This document shows positions 44,452 through 52,905 of a stretch of 64,000 nt of DNA, one piece after another. Both the position numbers and the translations under genes were made by a program. Every line of letters begins with the position of its first letter. Positions within the stretch are counted from its first letter, which is position 1. Origin of the DNA: Desulfococcaceae bacterium (lineage in GTDB: Bacteria > Desulfobacterota > Desulfobacteria > Desulfobacterales > Desulfosalsimonadaceae); NCBI GenBank assembly GCA_030145385.1, contig JAQYVU010000014.1, positions 1 to 64,000 on the forward strand, written 5' to 3'. The notes below the pieces were generated by a model. It was not told the DNA's origin. It saw nothing but the letters and a program-made list of their open reading frames with translations, and searched no databases.

Positions 44452-45384
44452 ATGCGAAAAAAAATTATGATCGCTGTTGATTCCTCGCTCCACGCACGAA
44501 ATGCTATGAAATATGCGGTTCAAATGGCGGAGGCCATCAAGAACGTCGATTTTGCTCTATACCATATTCAGCCAATGATTTCACAATACCTGGCCGAAGA
44601 GGCTCTTAAACTCCCCAAGGCAAAAGCTGAACTTGAAAAAATAAGAATAAAAAACAAAAAAGCATCTCAACAGCTCCTTGAAGACTGCAAGGCAAAAATG
44701 GTGAGCAAAGGCATTGAAACCAGATGTATTGAGATAAATACCCAGCCACGGGACAAGGGAATTGCAGAAGATATATTAAAGGCCGCCGAAGCCGGATCAT
44801 ATGACGCGATTATTGTCGGGCGTCGTGGGCTCTCCGGCCTTCAGGAACTTTTTATGGGCAGCGTGACCTCCAACCTGCTGACAGGTTCACAGCTCATCCC
44901 GATATGGGTAGTGGACGGACTTGTCAAAAACCAAAAAATATTGATTCCAGTGGACGGCTCCACCCAATCCCTGAGAACCGTGGACCATGCGGCATATATT
45001 TTTTCAGAAAACAGGGATGTGCAGTTACACTTTTTAAATATTGAACCGCGTCTGGGGGATTATTGCGAAATTGATATGGAAGCCTCCCAAACCGTGGAAA
45101 TTGAAAAAGCACTATTGAATGCCAATGAAAAATGCATTGCCGATTTTTCCGCTAAAGCCTTGGGAATACTTAAAAAGGCTGGTTTTGAGAAAAACCAGAT
45201 AACTTTCCGGACTTTAAAAAACAAGTTATTCACTGCAAAGACAATCCTGGAGACTTCAAAAAAAGAAGGTTTCGGCACAGTGATTATTGGTAAAACCGGA
45301 GCCGACAAAAGCCGCCAGTTGGGAAAGGTAGCAAGTCATATTATCCAGAAAATGTCAAATGGGGCAGTATGGATGGTCCCGTGA
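44452..45384 (+). CDS. Universal stress protein, tandem UspA domains
   Basis: The 310-residue protein has two UspA-type domains (about 1-150 and 160-310). The first contains the ATP-loop-like GRRGLSGLQELFMGSVTSNL; the second begins ILIPVDGSTQSLRTV and ends GKTGADKSRQLGKVASHI, a degenerate loop. Proteins of this kind bind ATP or respond to growth arrest. ATG 44452 is chosen because AAAGGGAAAATT precedes it; a TTG upstream adds five residues. It starts 17 bases after the RND permease stop, suggesting an operon. Confidence 0.9.
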   Translation: MRKKIMIAVDSSLHARNAMKYAVQMAEAIKNVDFALYHIQPMISQYLAEEALKLPKAKAELEKIRIKNKKASQQLLEDCKAKMVSKGIETRCIEINTQPRDKGIAEDILKAAEAGSYDAIIVGRRGLSGLQELFMGSVTSNLLTGSQLIPIWVVDGLVKNQKILIPVDGSTQSLRTVDHAAYIFSENRDVQLHFLNIEPRLGDYCEIDMEASQTVEIEKALLNANEKCIADFSAKALGILKKAGFEKNQITFRTLKNKLFTAKTILETSKKEGFGTVIIGKTGADKSRQLGKVASHIIQKMSNGAVWMVP

Positions 45385-45501
45385 TAACCTGCTTGACATC
45401 GGCTGACGGACAGATCCGGGCATTTGATCTGACCCGAACCATTATTTTTTTACAGACCATAAAAGTGTTTAAACATATTATTTTGTTTTGAAAGGGGCAA
45501 A

Positions 45502-45951
45502 ATGTTAAAACAATTTGAAAAGATAATCATCTATGCGCTGATTGCATTAATGGTCATAGTCGTTTTCATATCTACCATTGAACTTGCGGTGCTGATTGTA
45601 AAAGATATTATCGCCCCCCCGGCTTACTGGCTTGGCATTGACCAGCTGTTTGAAATTTTCGGTTTTTTTCTCTTGCTGCTTATCGGCGTGGAATTGCTGG
45701 AAACCATCAAGGCATACTTGTCGGAGGGCACAGTCCATTCGGAGATTGTTCTTGAAGTGGCACTGATTGCAATCTCCCGTAAGGTGATTACGATGAATGT
45801 AAAGGACTATGAACCATTGTCTCTGATAGGGATGGCGGCTTTGATTTTAACTATTTCGATTGCATATTTATTTATAAAACGATGCCGGCTGGGCGTGAAT
45901 ATTTCCGGAGTAATTACAGGCAATAATAATAAAGACTGTCAAATAAAATAA
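45502..45951 (+). CDS. PsiE family membrane protein
   Basis: The 149-residue protein has four hydrophobic helices and the PsiE-like segment KVITMNVKDYEPLSLIGMAALIL. PsiE proteins are phosphate-starvation inducible in E. coli; their molecular function is unclear. It lies between two universal stress protein genes on the same strand, so a general stress role is plausible. A ribosome site (AAAGGGGCAAA) precedes the ATG. Confidence 0.88.
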   Translation: MLKQFEKIIIYALIALMVIVVFISTIELAVLIVKDIIAPPAYWLGIDQLFEIFGFFLLLLIGVELLETIKAYLSEGTVHSEIVLEVALIAISRKVITMNVKDYEPLSLIGMAALILTISIAYLFIKRCRLGVNISGVITGNNNKDCQIK

Positions 45952-45993
45952 ATATTCATAAAAACCAATTCAAATTAAGGGATTTGAGACGAT

Positions 45994-46953
45994 ATGCAAT
46001 TTTTTAAAAATATCCTGTTGTTTTATAATAATGAATTTGAAGGGGTTCGAGCAGAAGTTGTCCGGTTGGTCAAAAATAACCAAGTTCAACTGAAAATCAT
46101 TGACGTATTTGATGATTTTGATCAGTACAACGAGCTGCTCCCGCCTTCCGGGTCCCTTAATGAATTAAAAGCAGTGCTTATTTCCGAACGGCGACAGGAG
46201 ATTATGCGCCATTTTGAAACTGATCCGGAGATCGCCGGCCGGGTAAGCGTTGTCTTCAAATTCGGCAATCCGGTGGTTGAAATTATCCGGGAAGCTGTCC
46301 ATAACGAACATGATCTGGTGGTCAAGGCCGCCACCGGCAATAAGAGCCTCAAAGACCGCCTTTTTGGAAATATTGCCGTCAAACTGTTGCGCAAATGCCC
46401 CTGTCCGGTGTTGATCTTAAAACCATCAGATGTTTTATCGTTTCAAAAAATCCTGGCACCGGTTGATCCGGAAAAACCGGATGCAGCAGCTGAAACAAAT
46501 ATTTCATCAGTAAATCCAATATCCCAAAAGATACTTGATATAGCCATTTTTATGGCCCGTCTTGAAAACAGTCGATTAGATATTTTACATTGCTGGTATC
46601 TCCCCGGGGAAACCCATCTGTCCAGTGGCCGGGCCCGCATCGAAACCGAAAAATTAGAAAAGATGAAACAGATGGCTGAAAAAATTCATAAACAGCGGGT
46701 CGATGCGCTTGTTTCTAAATACGATTTGTCTGATATTGAACATTCTGTGATCGTCCGAAAAGGCGACCCCGGGAATATGATGGTCGATTATGCGGAAAGA
46801 AATAAAACCGACCTGATCGTGATGGGCACCATCGGCCGGTCGGGTTTATCCGGCCTGCTGGTTGGCAGTAATGCTGAAAAAGTCATTGAACAGGTAAACT
46901 GCTCTGTTTTAACAGTTAAGCCCGAAGGTTTCAAATCTCCCGTGATTGTCTGA
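45994..46953 (+). CDS. Universal stress protein, tandem UspA domains
   Basis: The 319-residue protein has two UspA-type halves; the second includes the nucleotide loop GTIGRSGLSGLLVGSNAEKV, matching the G-2x-G-9x-G(S/T) ATP-binding pattern, while the first half keeps only AATGNKSLKDRLFG. This suggests ATP binding by the C-terminal half. It completes the block RND pump, Usp, PsiE, Usp and may share regulation with it. The 3' end is followed by non-coding DNA. Confidence 0.9.
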   Translation: MQFFKNILLFYNNEFEGVRAEVVRLVKNNQVQLKIIDVFDDFDQYNELLPPSGSLNELKAVLISERRQEIMRHFETDPEIAGRVSVVFKFGNPVVEIIREAVHNEHDLVVKAATGNKSLKDRLFGNIAVKLLRKCPCPVLILKPSDVLSFQKILAPVDPEKPDAAAETNISSVNPISQKILDIAIFMARLENSRLDILHCWYLPGETHLSSGRARIETEKLEKMKQMAEKIHKQRVDALVSKYDLSDIEHSVIVRKGDPGNMMVDYAERNKTDLIVMGTIGRSGLSGLLVGSNAEKVIEQVNCSVLTVKPEGFKSPVIV

Positions 46954-47506
46954 GCGCTGCTTAAAAAGCTAATATCATTCAACTCTTCAAGCACTGTTTT
47001 GTCTGATTCCCAGCTGCAAAACTCAACTGCGGCCCGGATCAGCACATGACGAACAAAGTTCGGCAACCGGGTGTGAATTTTTTGAAAAAATTAAATGCCT
47101 CATTACAGCCCGGCGACTCTCCCCAAAATAGCTTGTGCGTTGATATTCAAGGGTCTCATAGACGAGCCTGATGATCCCCATGCTTTCCAGATATAGCCAA
47201 CAGGTGTTTGCTAACGACAGGCGGACTAATTTGAATATGTCGCATAAAATAGAATCAAACTGGATGCAGGAAAAATATCACAATCGGTTAACTCCTATAA
47301 AATACGAATAGTAATTTTGGATATAAAGACCATTACAAGTGCAATAAGAAATGGTGCCATGAATTCGGGCCGCATCAAGAGTATATACAACCCGCTTTTA
47401 TCTTCCTGGAAACTGACATACGCCCCTGAATCGTCCGCATCCTTTAAGGGTTTCGGTGATTATAACAATCAGCGCCTGCTGAAAAATTTCAATTTACGGG
47501 TGGGAA
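46954..47506. other. Intergenic region with decayed minus-strand coding remnant
   Basis: Between about 46966 and 47270 the minus strand can be read as short peptide stretches (YETLEYQRTSYFGESRRA; FVRHVLIRAAVEFC) in two frames broken by a frameshift and stops, suggesting a degraded gene. I cannot name it. The rest is AT-rich and holds no supported gene. Confidence 0.35.
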
Positions 47507-48103
47507 TCAATTCATCAGCCCCTTAATCCCGTCGGCAATAAACTGGATGGCAAGGGATGCCAGCAAAATACCCAGCAGCCGCTTGAACAGATTATTGAGT
47601 GTCTCTCCCACCATCTTTACCACAAATTTTGAAAACAACATGCCGGCCAGGGTTAACAAAAACACGCAGAAAATAGCGGCCAGGAGCGGAAAAATATTTG
47701 AATTTTGCTCCTGAACCCTCGAAAACAGCAAAACAGTCAATGTCAAACATCCGGGACCGGCAATCAGCGGAATGGATAACGGAAACACCGATATGTCTTC
47801 CATCACATCGCTGCTGCCTTCAAAATTATCCGGCTTGGTAATCATGCCGAAAGCCGCATAAAAAATCAGCAGGCCGCCGGCAATCTTAAAGGAGTCCATT
47901 TCAATGCCGAATACCGTTAACAAATCCCTTCCCCAGAACCCGAAGCACAGCACCAGAACAATGGAGAAAAAAACAGCCCGAAACGCCATTTTCCGGCTGT
48001 ACTCGTAATCTTTACCTGCGGTCAGCCCGTTGAAAACAAGGGACATGCCCACCGGGTCGACAATAACGAAATATGCGATAAACGCCTTTAAAAAACTTTC
48101 CAT
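47507..48103 (-). CDS. MarC family integral membrane protein
   Basis: The 198-residue protein has six transmembrane helices and matches MarC/NAAT proteins: FVIVDPVGMSLVFNGLT at the start and FPLSIPLIAGPG in the middle are signature segments. The name comes from the E. coli mar locus, but MarC is not a proven antibiotic transporter and the family's function is unresolved. No neighbour explains its role. Confidence 0.9.
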   Translation of the reverse strand: MESFLKAFIAYFVIVDPVGMSLVFNGLTAGKDYEYSRKMAFRAVFFSIVLVLCFGFWGRDLLTVFGIEMDSFKIAGGLLIFYAAFGMITKPDNFEGSSDVMEDISVFPLSIPLIAGPGCLTLTVLLFSRVQEQNSNIFPLLAAIFCVFLLTLAGMLFSKFVVKMVGETLNNLFKRLLGILLASLAIQFIADGIKGLMN

Positions 48104-48343
48104 TGTTTATTACCGATACCGCCTAAAAACCTGTTGCCAGAAAAATACACCGTCATGGGTTTATGGCGACCCATCAAATAAGAAATCGCTGCTGATTCGG
48201 CCTGTCCATATCAAAATTCAGGTGTCAGTGTTCAGGTGTCAGGGATCTTTTCTGTCCCTGACACCTGAAACCTGAGATCTGATATCTGTGCGCCGATTTT
48301 CCATAAATTGCCATAGAATCCTGGCATTCATCCCGCCAAAACG
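48104..48343. other. Intergenic region with long perfect hairpin
   Basis: A TTCAGGTGTCAGGGA repeat (48231-48245) pairs exactly with TCCCTGACACCTGAA (48255-48269); a second partial TTCAGGTGTCAG precedes it at 48218-48229. No gene is supported. Confidence 0.6.
48231..48269. repeat. 15-bp perfect hairpin of CAGGTGTCAG repeats
   Basis: The arms are separated by nine bases (TCTTTTCTG). There is no U-tract, so it is a structured repeat or protein site rather than a clear terminator. It lies between the converging ends... of MarC start and the aminotransferase stop on the same strand, i.e. upstream of MarC. Confidence 0.6.
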
Positions 48344-49543
48344 CTAACCCGCAACCGCCTCAATGGCTTCCTGCATAATTTCCAGGCCTTCTTTTAATTC
48401 ATCTTCTGCGATATTCAGGGCCGGAAATACCCGGATACCGTTGCCCTGAGTCTGTCTTACAAAAAGTTTACTGACCAGGCATTGATCGCTCACCTTTTTG
48501 GCAATATCCGAATCGCTAAACTCAATTAAAAGCAGCAGCCCCTTGCCGCGGATGTCCTTGATTACATCCGGATATCGTTCTTTCCATTGACCCATTGTTT
48601 CAAGACAGATACGGCCCATGTGCTCAACATTGGCGGAGATATTATGATCCACCAGATATTTAATGACTGCATGGGCCACGGCGCAGCCCAATGGATTTCC
48701 GCAGTAAGTGCCGCCATGATCACCAATCTCCAGCCTGGACGCGACATGTTCGGACATGGCAAATCCGCCAAACGGAAAACCACCGGCAATTCCTTTTGCC
48801 ATTGTCAGAAAATCAACATTAATCCCCATGGCCCCGGTCACAAACATGGGGCCGGTCCGGCAAAATCCGGTCTGGACTTCATCCGCTATCAAAAGCGTGC
48901 CATTTCGACTGCACAGCCGCTCCGCCTCTTTCAGATATTTTTCCGACGGAATGTGAACGCCCCCCTCGCCCTGGATAGGTTCAATAATAAATGCCGCAAC
49001 ATTCTCATCCAAAGCCTTTTCCAGATCGTCCACGTCTCCATAGGTGACAAACCGGTAATTGGGCATCAGGGGATTAAACTTTTCACGGTGGCTGGCCTGG
49101 CCGGTGGCGGACGCCGTACTGATGGTCCGGCCATGGAAACTCTGGTGCGTGGAAATCACATCCAGCCGGTTGGTGACTTTCCGGGCAAGCTTAATTGCTG
49201 CGTCATTGGCTTCCGCACCGGAATTTGAAAAAAACACATGGGTTAAATGGGACGGCAGCACGTTCATCAGAACCGAAAGCAGCCGGGCCCGTGCCGGCGA
49301 ATAGGTCAGGCCGGAGTTGGGATTCTGGAGAATCCTGTTTCCCTGATCGACCAGCGCTTCGGTGATCACCGGCTGTGCGTGCCCGATGCAGGTCACCCCC
49401 CAGCCGGAAGTAAAATCAATGTACCGGTTGCCCTCCTCGTCCCACACAAACACCCCATCGCCCTTGTCGATGGAAATTTTCTGTTTAACAAAAAACGGGG
49501 CAATATATTTGTCTTCGATTTCAAACGTGGTTTGGCTTGACAT
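48344..49543 (-). CDS. Class III aminotransferase (acetylornithine-type, ArgD-like)
   Basis: The 399-residue PLP enzyme has the class III features: FFSNSGAEANDAAIKLAR (phosphate-binding loop), FHGRTISTASATGQ, LIADEVQTGFCRTG, and the Schiff-base lysine in MAKGIAGGFPFGG. It is close to acetylornithine/succinyl-ornithine aminotransferases in arginine synthesis, but other omega-aminotransferases share the pattern and no arg genes are adjacent, so I do not give a symbol. Start at ATG 49543 has a suitable position; no odd features. Confidence 0.9.
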   Translation of the reverse strand: MSSQTTFEIEDKYIAPFFVKQKISIDKGDGVFVWDEEGNRYIDFTSGWGVTCIGHAQPVITEALVDQGNRILQNPNSGLTYSPARARLLSVLMNVLPSHLTHVFFSNSGAEANDAAIKLARKVTNRLDVISTHQSFHGRTISTASATGQASHREKFNPLMPNYRFVTYGDVDDLEKALDENVAAFIIEPIQGEGGVHIPSEKYLKEAERLCSRNGTLLIADEVQTGFCRTGPMFVTGAMGINVDFLTMAKGIAGGFPFGGFAMSEHVASRLEIGDHGGTYCGNPLGCAVAHAVIKYLVDHNISANVEHMGRICLETMGQWKERYPDVIKDIRGKGLLLLIEFSDSDIAKKVSDQCLVSKLFVRQTQGNGIRVFPALNIAEDELKEGLEIMQEAIEAVAG

Positions 49544-49653
49544 AATATTTTCATTCCTCTTTTATTTAATCAAAATCATAATTTTCTTGAAATTGCCGGC
49601 ATCGGCCAGCATAGGTTAGCACAATTATCGACTTTTAACACAAGTTTGATTTG

Positions 49654-49722
49654 TTCATTTGCAAGGCATAAGAGGTGACGCTGTAGCATGCGACTGCGAA
49701 CCACTTATAACACAGCAAATGG
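49654..49722 (-). repeat. Dispersed repeat family 2, copy 2
   Basis: On the minus strand it reads CATTTGCTGTGTTATAAGTG through TATGCCTTGCAAATG. It matches copies at 36350 and 51308 and lies just downstream (3' side) of the DNA polymerase IV gene. Confidence 0.82.
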
Positions 49723-49738
49723 GCAAATCATGCGTGTA

Positions 49739-50899
49739 TTATTCATAACCCGTCAACCCGGCTTTGGTAATCGCACCTTTTCCGAACTTTTCAGCAATTG
49801 CATCAACCGCCGTATCCAGCTTTTCCCATTTTTCCACCCCGTCATCAGTTCCGCTAAAAAGGTCCATTTGAACTGCCTGTTTTTTGTCATCCAAGTCGGA
49901 TGCCCCGACACCGATTAAACGCACCGGTTTTCTCAGGGGGTAAGCTTCCAGCAGATCAACGGCTGCCTGGTAAATTTTTTCAGAAGAAAAGGTATAACAG
50001 GGCATTTTGGTCTGGCGGGTCGCCTGTTTAAAGTCTGAATGTTTTATCTTTAAAGTGACGGTTCTGGCTTTTCGCCCCTTTTTCCTGAGCTGGCGGCCTA
50101 CATCTTCTGAATGTTTGAGCAAATATTTTTTTAACCGGGCCTTGTCGGCAATGTCTGCTGCCAGGGTTTCCTCGGTGCTGATGGATTTTACCGGCTGCTG
50201 GATGTTTACTTCTGAACGGTCAATTCCGCTGGCCAGCTCATACAGCCGATTCCCATATTTCCCGAGCCGGGCCACTAGTTTTTCCCTGGCATACCGGCTC
50301 ACATCCCCTAAAGTGACAATACCCATTTTCCCCAGATTCCCGGCTGTCTGCTTACCGACACCGGAGATTTTTTTAACCGGCAATGTTTTGATAAATGCGG
50401 CAACTTCATCGGGCGCAATATATGTCAGACCATCAGGTTTGTCCATGTCGGAGGCGATTTTGGCCAAAAATTTCAGGGGCGCGATGCCCACCGAGCAGGT
50501 CAAATGAATTTCGTCTTTTATTTTCTGCTTGATTTTCATCCCTATTTCATGAGGGGTGCCGAACATGGCTTCACAACCCGCAACATCCATAAATGCCTCG
50601 TCTATGGATACCTGCTGGATGACCGGGGTAAATGACAAAAGAACTGACATGACCTGAATCGATACTTCCTTGTACCGATAACCACGGGGACTGATAAAAA
50701 TTCCCTGCGGACATTTCTGTCTGGCCTGAAAAATCGGCATGGCGGAATAAACACCGAATTTCCGGGCTTCATAGCTTGACGCCGCCACGACCCCCCGGTT
50801 GGAAGTGCCGCCCACAATCACCGGCTTGCCGAAAATATTGGGATTGTCCAGCTGCTCCACTGAAGCAAAAAACGCGTCCATGTCAACGTGAATTATCAT
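49739..50899 (-). CDS. dinB: DNA polymerase IV (Y-family translesion polymerase)
   Basis: The 386-residue protein begins IIHVDMDAFFASVEQLD (catalytic aspartate), contains SIDEAFMDV (second catalytic site) and GVGKQTAGNLGKMGI (helix-hairpin-helix), and has a little-finger domain. Near the C terminus QMDLF is a beta-clamp binding peptide. Y-family enzymes bypass lesions with low fidelity. No LexA box was recognised upstream. The TfoX-like gene lies 46 bases upstream on the same strand, and both are flanked by copies of repeat family 2. Confidence 0.95.
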   Translation of the reverse strand: MIIHVDMDAFFASVEQLDNPNIFGKPVIVGGTSNRGVVAASSYEARKFGVYSAMPIFQARQKCPQGIFISPRGYRYKEVSIQVMSVLLSFTPVIQQVSIDEAFMDVAGCEAMFGTPHEIGMKIKQKIKDEIHLTCSVGIAPLKFLAKIASDMDKPDGLTYIAPDEVAAFIKTLPVKKISGVGKQTAGNLGKMGIVTLGDVSRYAREKLVARLGKYGNRLYELASGIDRSEVNIQQPVKSISTEETLAADIADKARLKKYLLKHSEDVGRQLRKKGRKARTVTLKIKHSDFKQATRQTKMPCYTFSSEKIYQAAVDLLEAYPLRKPVRLIGVGASDLDDKKQAVQMDLFSGTDDGVEKWEKLDTAVDAIAEKFGKGAITKAGLTGYE

Positions 50900-50945
50900 A
50901 GGGCTTTATTATATGCCGATTTTTTTTATTTTGAAAGTACGGGTT

Positions 50946-51275
50946 CTATTTGGGGGGTAATGACTGGGCAAACTCCACCCCCTTCACCACCCATCCCCTG
51001 AGATCATCGTCATCCGCGTACGCGTCTTCTTCCACCATCACCCAGCCCTTCATCACTTTTCCGGTGATATCAAATACCCGTGTACCCGGTATTTTGAGGG
51101 ATTTCTCGTATCGATCCGGTCCGACCCGGACAATCAGAAATTCCTTAAAAACACCGCACGCCATATTTCCATCAACAAGATAACACACCCCGCCAAACAT
51201 CTTTTTCTCGCGTGTTCCGGTCAAATCATCCAGAACTTCCCGTATCCTCTGGGCAAGCCCCTCGTCATATGCCAT
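50946..51275 (-). CDS. TfoX/Sxy N-terminal domain protein
   Basis: The 109-residue protein consists of one TfoX_N domain: REKKMFGGVCYLVDGNMACGV is the characteristic segment, followed by RVGPDRYEKSL. Stand-alone TfoX_N proteins are common and their function is unknown; the link to competence applies to full-length Sxy/TfoX. I use ATG 51275 because AGGAGAG precedes it; the longer frame starts inside repeat DNA. It may be co-transcribed with dinB. Confidence 0.88.
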   Translation of the reverse strand: MAYDEGLAQRIREVLDDLTGTREKKMFGGVCYLVDGNMACGVFKEFLIVRVGPDRYEKSLKIPGTRVFDITGKVMKGWVMVEEDAYADDDDLRGWVVKGVEFAQSLPPK

Positions 51276-51711
51276 TGATTCTCTCCTGCATATCTTCCGG
51301 GATTCCATCATTTGCTGTGTTATGAGCGATTCGCGGTAACAGACGACAGCTTCATTACTCATGCCTTGCAAATAAATAAATCGTGAAAGATACGGGTTAT
51401 GTAAAAAATTTACGATATCCTATACCAGTCAGCATCTGTCACTAATTAAATTTAATTTTAAAAAAGTCCACTAAAAATGTCAATCTTTATAGCAATTTCA
51501 TATAGTTAATTTAATTTCAAGAACAGGCAGCGATCTTGTGCAGCTTTCTTTTGTGCTAGAAATACCCTAGTGAATACCTGCTGATCGTTTAGAATTACAA
51601 TTTTAATTTTTTGTGAGAGTATATTTTTAAAATTATTATAGCACTGAGTGACTCTATCCCAACAGTACGTTTTTTGAAATTAACAGAGTCTTTGAAATAA
51701 GGAGAACATAA
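51276..51711. other. Intergenic region with repeat and AT-rich promoter DNA
   Basis: The left part holds repeat family 2 copy 3 (51308-51374). The rest is strongly AT-rich and likely includes the hydrolase promoter. No gene is supported. Confidence 0.65.
51308..51374 (+). repeat. Dispersed repeat family 2, copy 3
   Basis: It reads CATTTGCTGTGTTATGAGCG to ATGCCTTGCAAATA, matching the other two copies with differences in the centre. It lies just upstream of the TfoX-like gene. Confidence 0.8.
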
Positions 51712-52557
51712 ATGCTGCATTACGAAACACATATTTGCGGAAAAGATAAAGACTGGGTTATTTTCCTCCACGGGTTGGGCGGAAATTCCAACATCTGGTA
51801 CAAACAGGCAGATGCATATAAAGAACAGTTTAATATGGTATTGATCGATCTGTTCGGCCATGGCGCAACCACAGAAAGCCTGGATGCCTATTCTTATGAA
51901 AAACTGGCTGAAGGTGTTATCGCTGTTATGGACGATGCAAAGATCGAATCCGCCCATTTTATCGGGATATCTCTCGGCACCATCATTATAGACGCAGTCA
52001 GCATGATGGTACCGGACAGAATCAAATCCATTGTCCAGGGCGGAGCGGTCATGGGTTATGATTACCGGGCGCGCTTTCTGTTGAGATCCGGCGCTGTTCT
52101 AAAAAGTGTTTTACCGTACATGTGGCTATACCGTTTATTCGCATTTATCATGATGCCCCGGAAAAACCATTCCAAATCGCGGAATGTTTTTATTCGGGAG
52201 GCTAAAAAGCTGGGCGGCAAGGAATTTCGCAAATGGTATAAACTAATGGGCACCCTGGTCAGTTTCTATGACTCATTCCGCAGAAAATCCACCCATACAA
52301 TCCCCAAGCTTTATATTTCCGGAGATGAAGACCATTTGTTTCTGCCGTTTGTCATTCAAAGCTTTTTACGCGAACGTTTTTCATCTATTCATGTCATTGA
52401 AAAATGCGGTCATGTCTGCAACATTGAAAGATATAAAGAGTTTAACCGGATTTCTTTATATTACTTAAACAGCTACCCGTCCCAGCCCATGCTGAAAAAT
52501 GTACCGGAAACCTGTGCGGCAAATAAAATACCCCAGCAGGGTTGGGCAACAAATTAA
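51712..52557 (+). CDS. Alpha/beta hydrolase-fold enzyme
   Basis: The 281-residue protein has the hydrolase fold signatures: FLHGLGGNSNIW (oxyanion loop), nucleophile elbow GISLG (Ser at about 91), Asp in YISGDEDHLF and His in CGHVCNIE. Family activities range from esterase and lipase to C-C hydrolase; nothing narrows it here. A good ribosome site (AAGGAGAAC) precedes the ATG. A strong terminator follows at 52641. Confidence 0.9.
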   Translation: MLHYETHICGKDKDWVIFLHGLGGNSNIWYKQADAYKEQFNMVLIDLFGHGATTESLDAYSYEKLAEGVIAVMDDAKIESAHFIGISLGTIIIDAVSMMVPDRIKSIVQGGAVMGYDYRARFLLRSGAVLKSVLPYMWLYRLFAFIMMPRKNHSKSRNVFIREAKKLGGKEFRKWYKLMGTLVSFYDSFRRKSTHTIPKLYISGDEDHLFLPFVIQSFLRERFSSIHVIEKCGHVCNIERYKEFNRISLYYLNSYPSQPMLKNVPETCAANKIPQQGWATN

Positions 52558-52905
52558 TATCTAAATTGAGCGTTTTAAATTTGGGGCAACCTTGACAATC
52601 GCTCAACTCAGGTAATGATTTTGTAAAATATTTTTATTAAAAACCGGGCCGTCCGGCCCGGTTTTTTTATCCGATCAATCCTGCTTTATCACCAAGTCCT
52701 GCCAACAACTTCCGGCACTAGCTTTCCCCTGATATTCAAGAAATCATCTTCATTGACTTAAGTCCCGATTTTTTCCTGCTTAAATTTGATCTTGCCCTTT
52801 ACACCACAATATAAATCATACATAATCTGATTTTTTACAGGATCATTTTGTAAAAAAGCCAAAAGGTAAAACCTGCATACACAATATTCATACGGAGTCC
52901 GACAA
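52558..52905. other. Intergenic region with terminator and presumed GH13 promoter
   Basis: The terminator at 52641-52668 ends the hydrolase transcript. The following 230 bases are AT-rich and contain no supported gene; they should hold the start signals of the glycoside hydrolase gene. Confidence 0.6.
52641..52668 (+). terminator. Rho-independent terminator after the hydrolase gene
   Basis: AAACCGGGCCG pairs with CGGCCCGGTTT around a two-base TC centre and is followed by TTTTTTT. It is one of the clearest terminators in the window. Confidence 0.93.

Noticed and set aside
46966-47270. Minus-strand peptide stretches in two frames
   Set aside because: Stops and a frameshift break the frame and no family was recognised, so it is noted only as a possible remnant in the gap entry.
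47317-47526. 69-residue plus-strand ORF before MarC
   Set aside because: It runs into the MarC stop region, has no ribosome site and no recognisable sequence.
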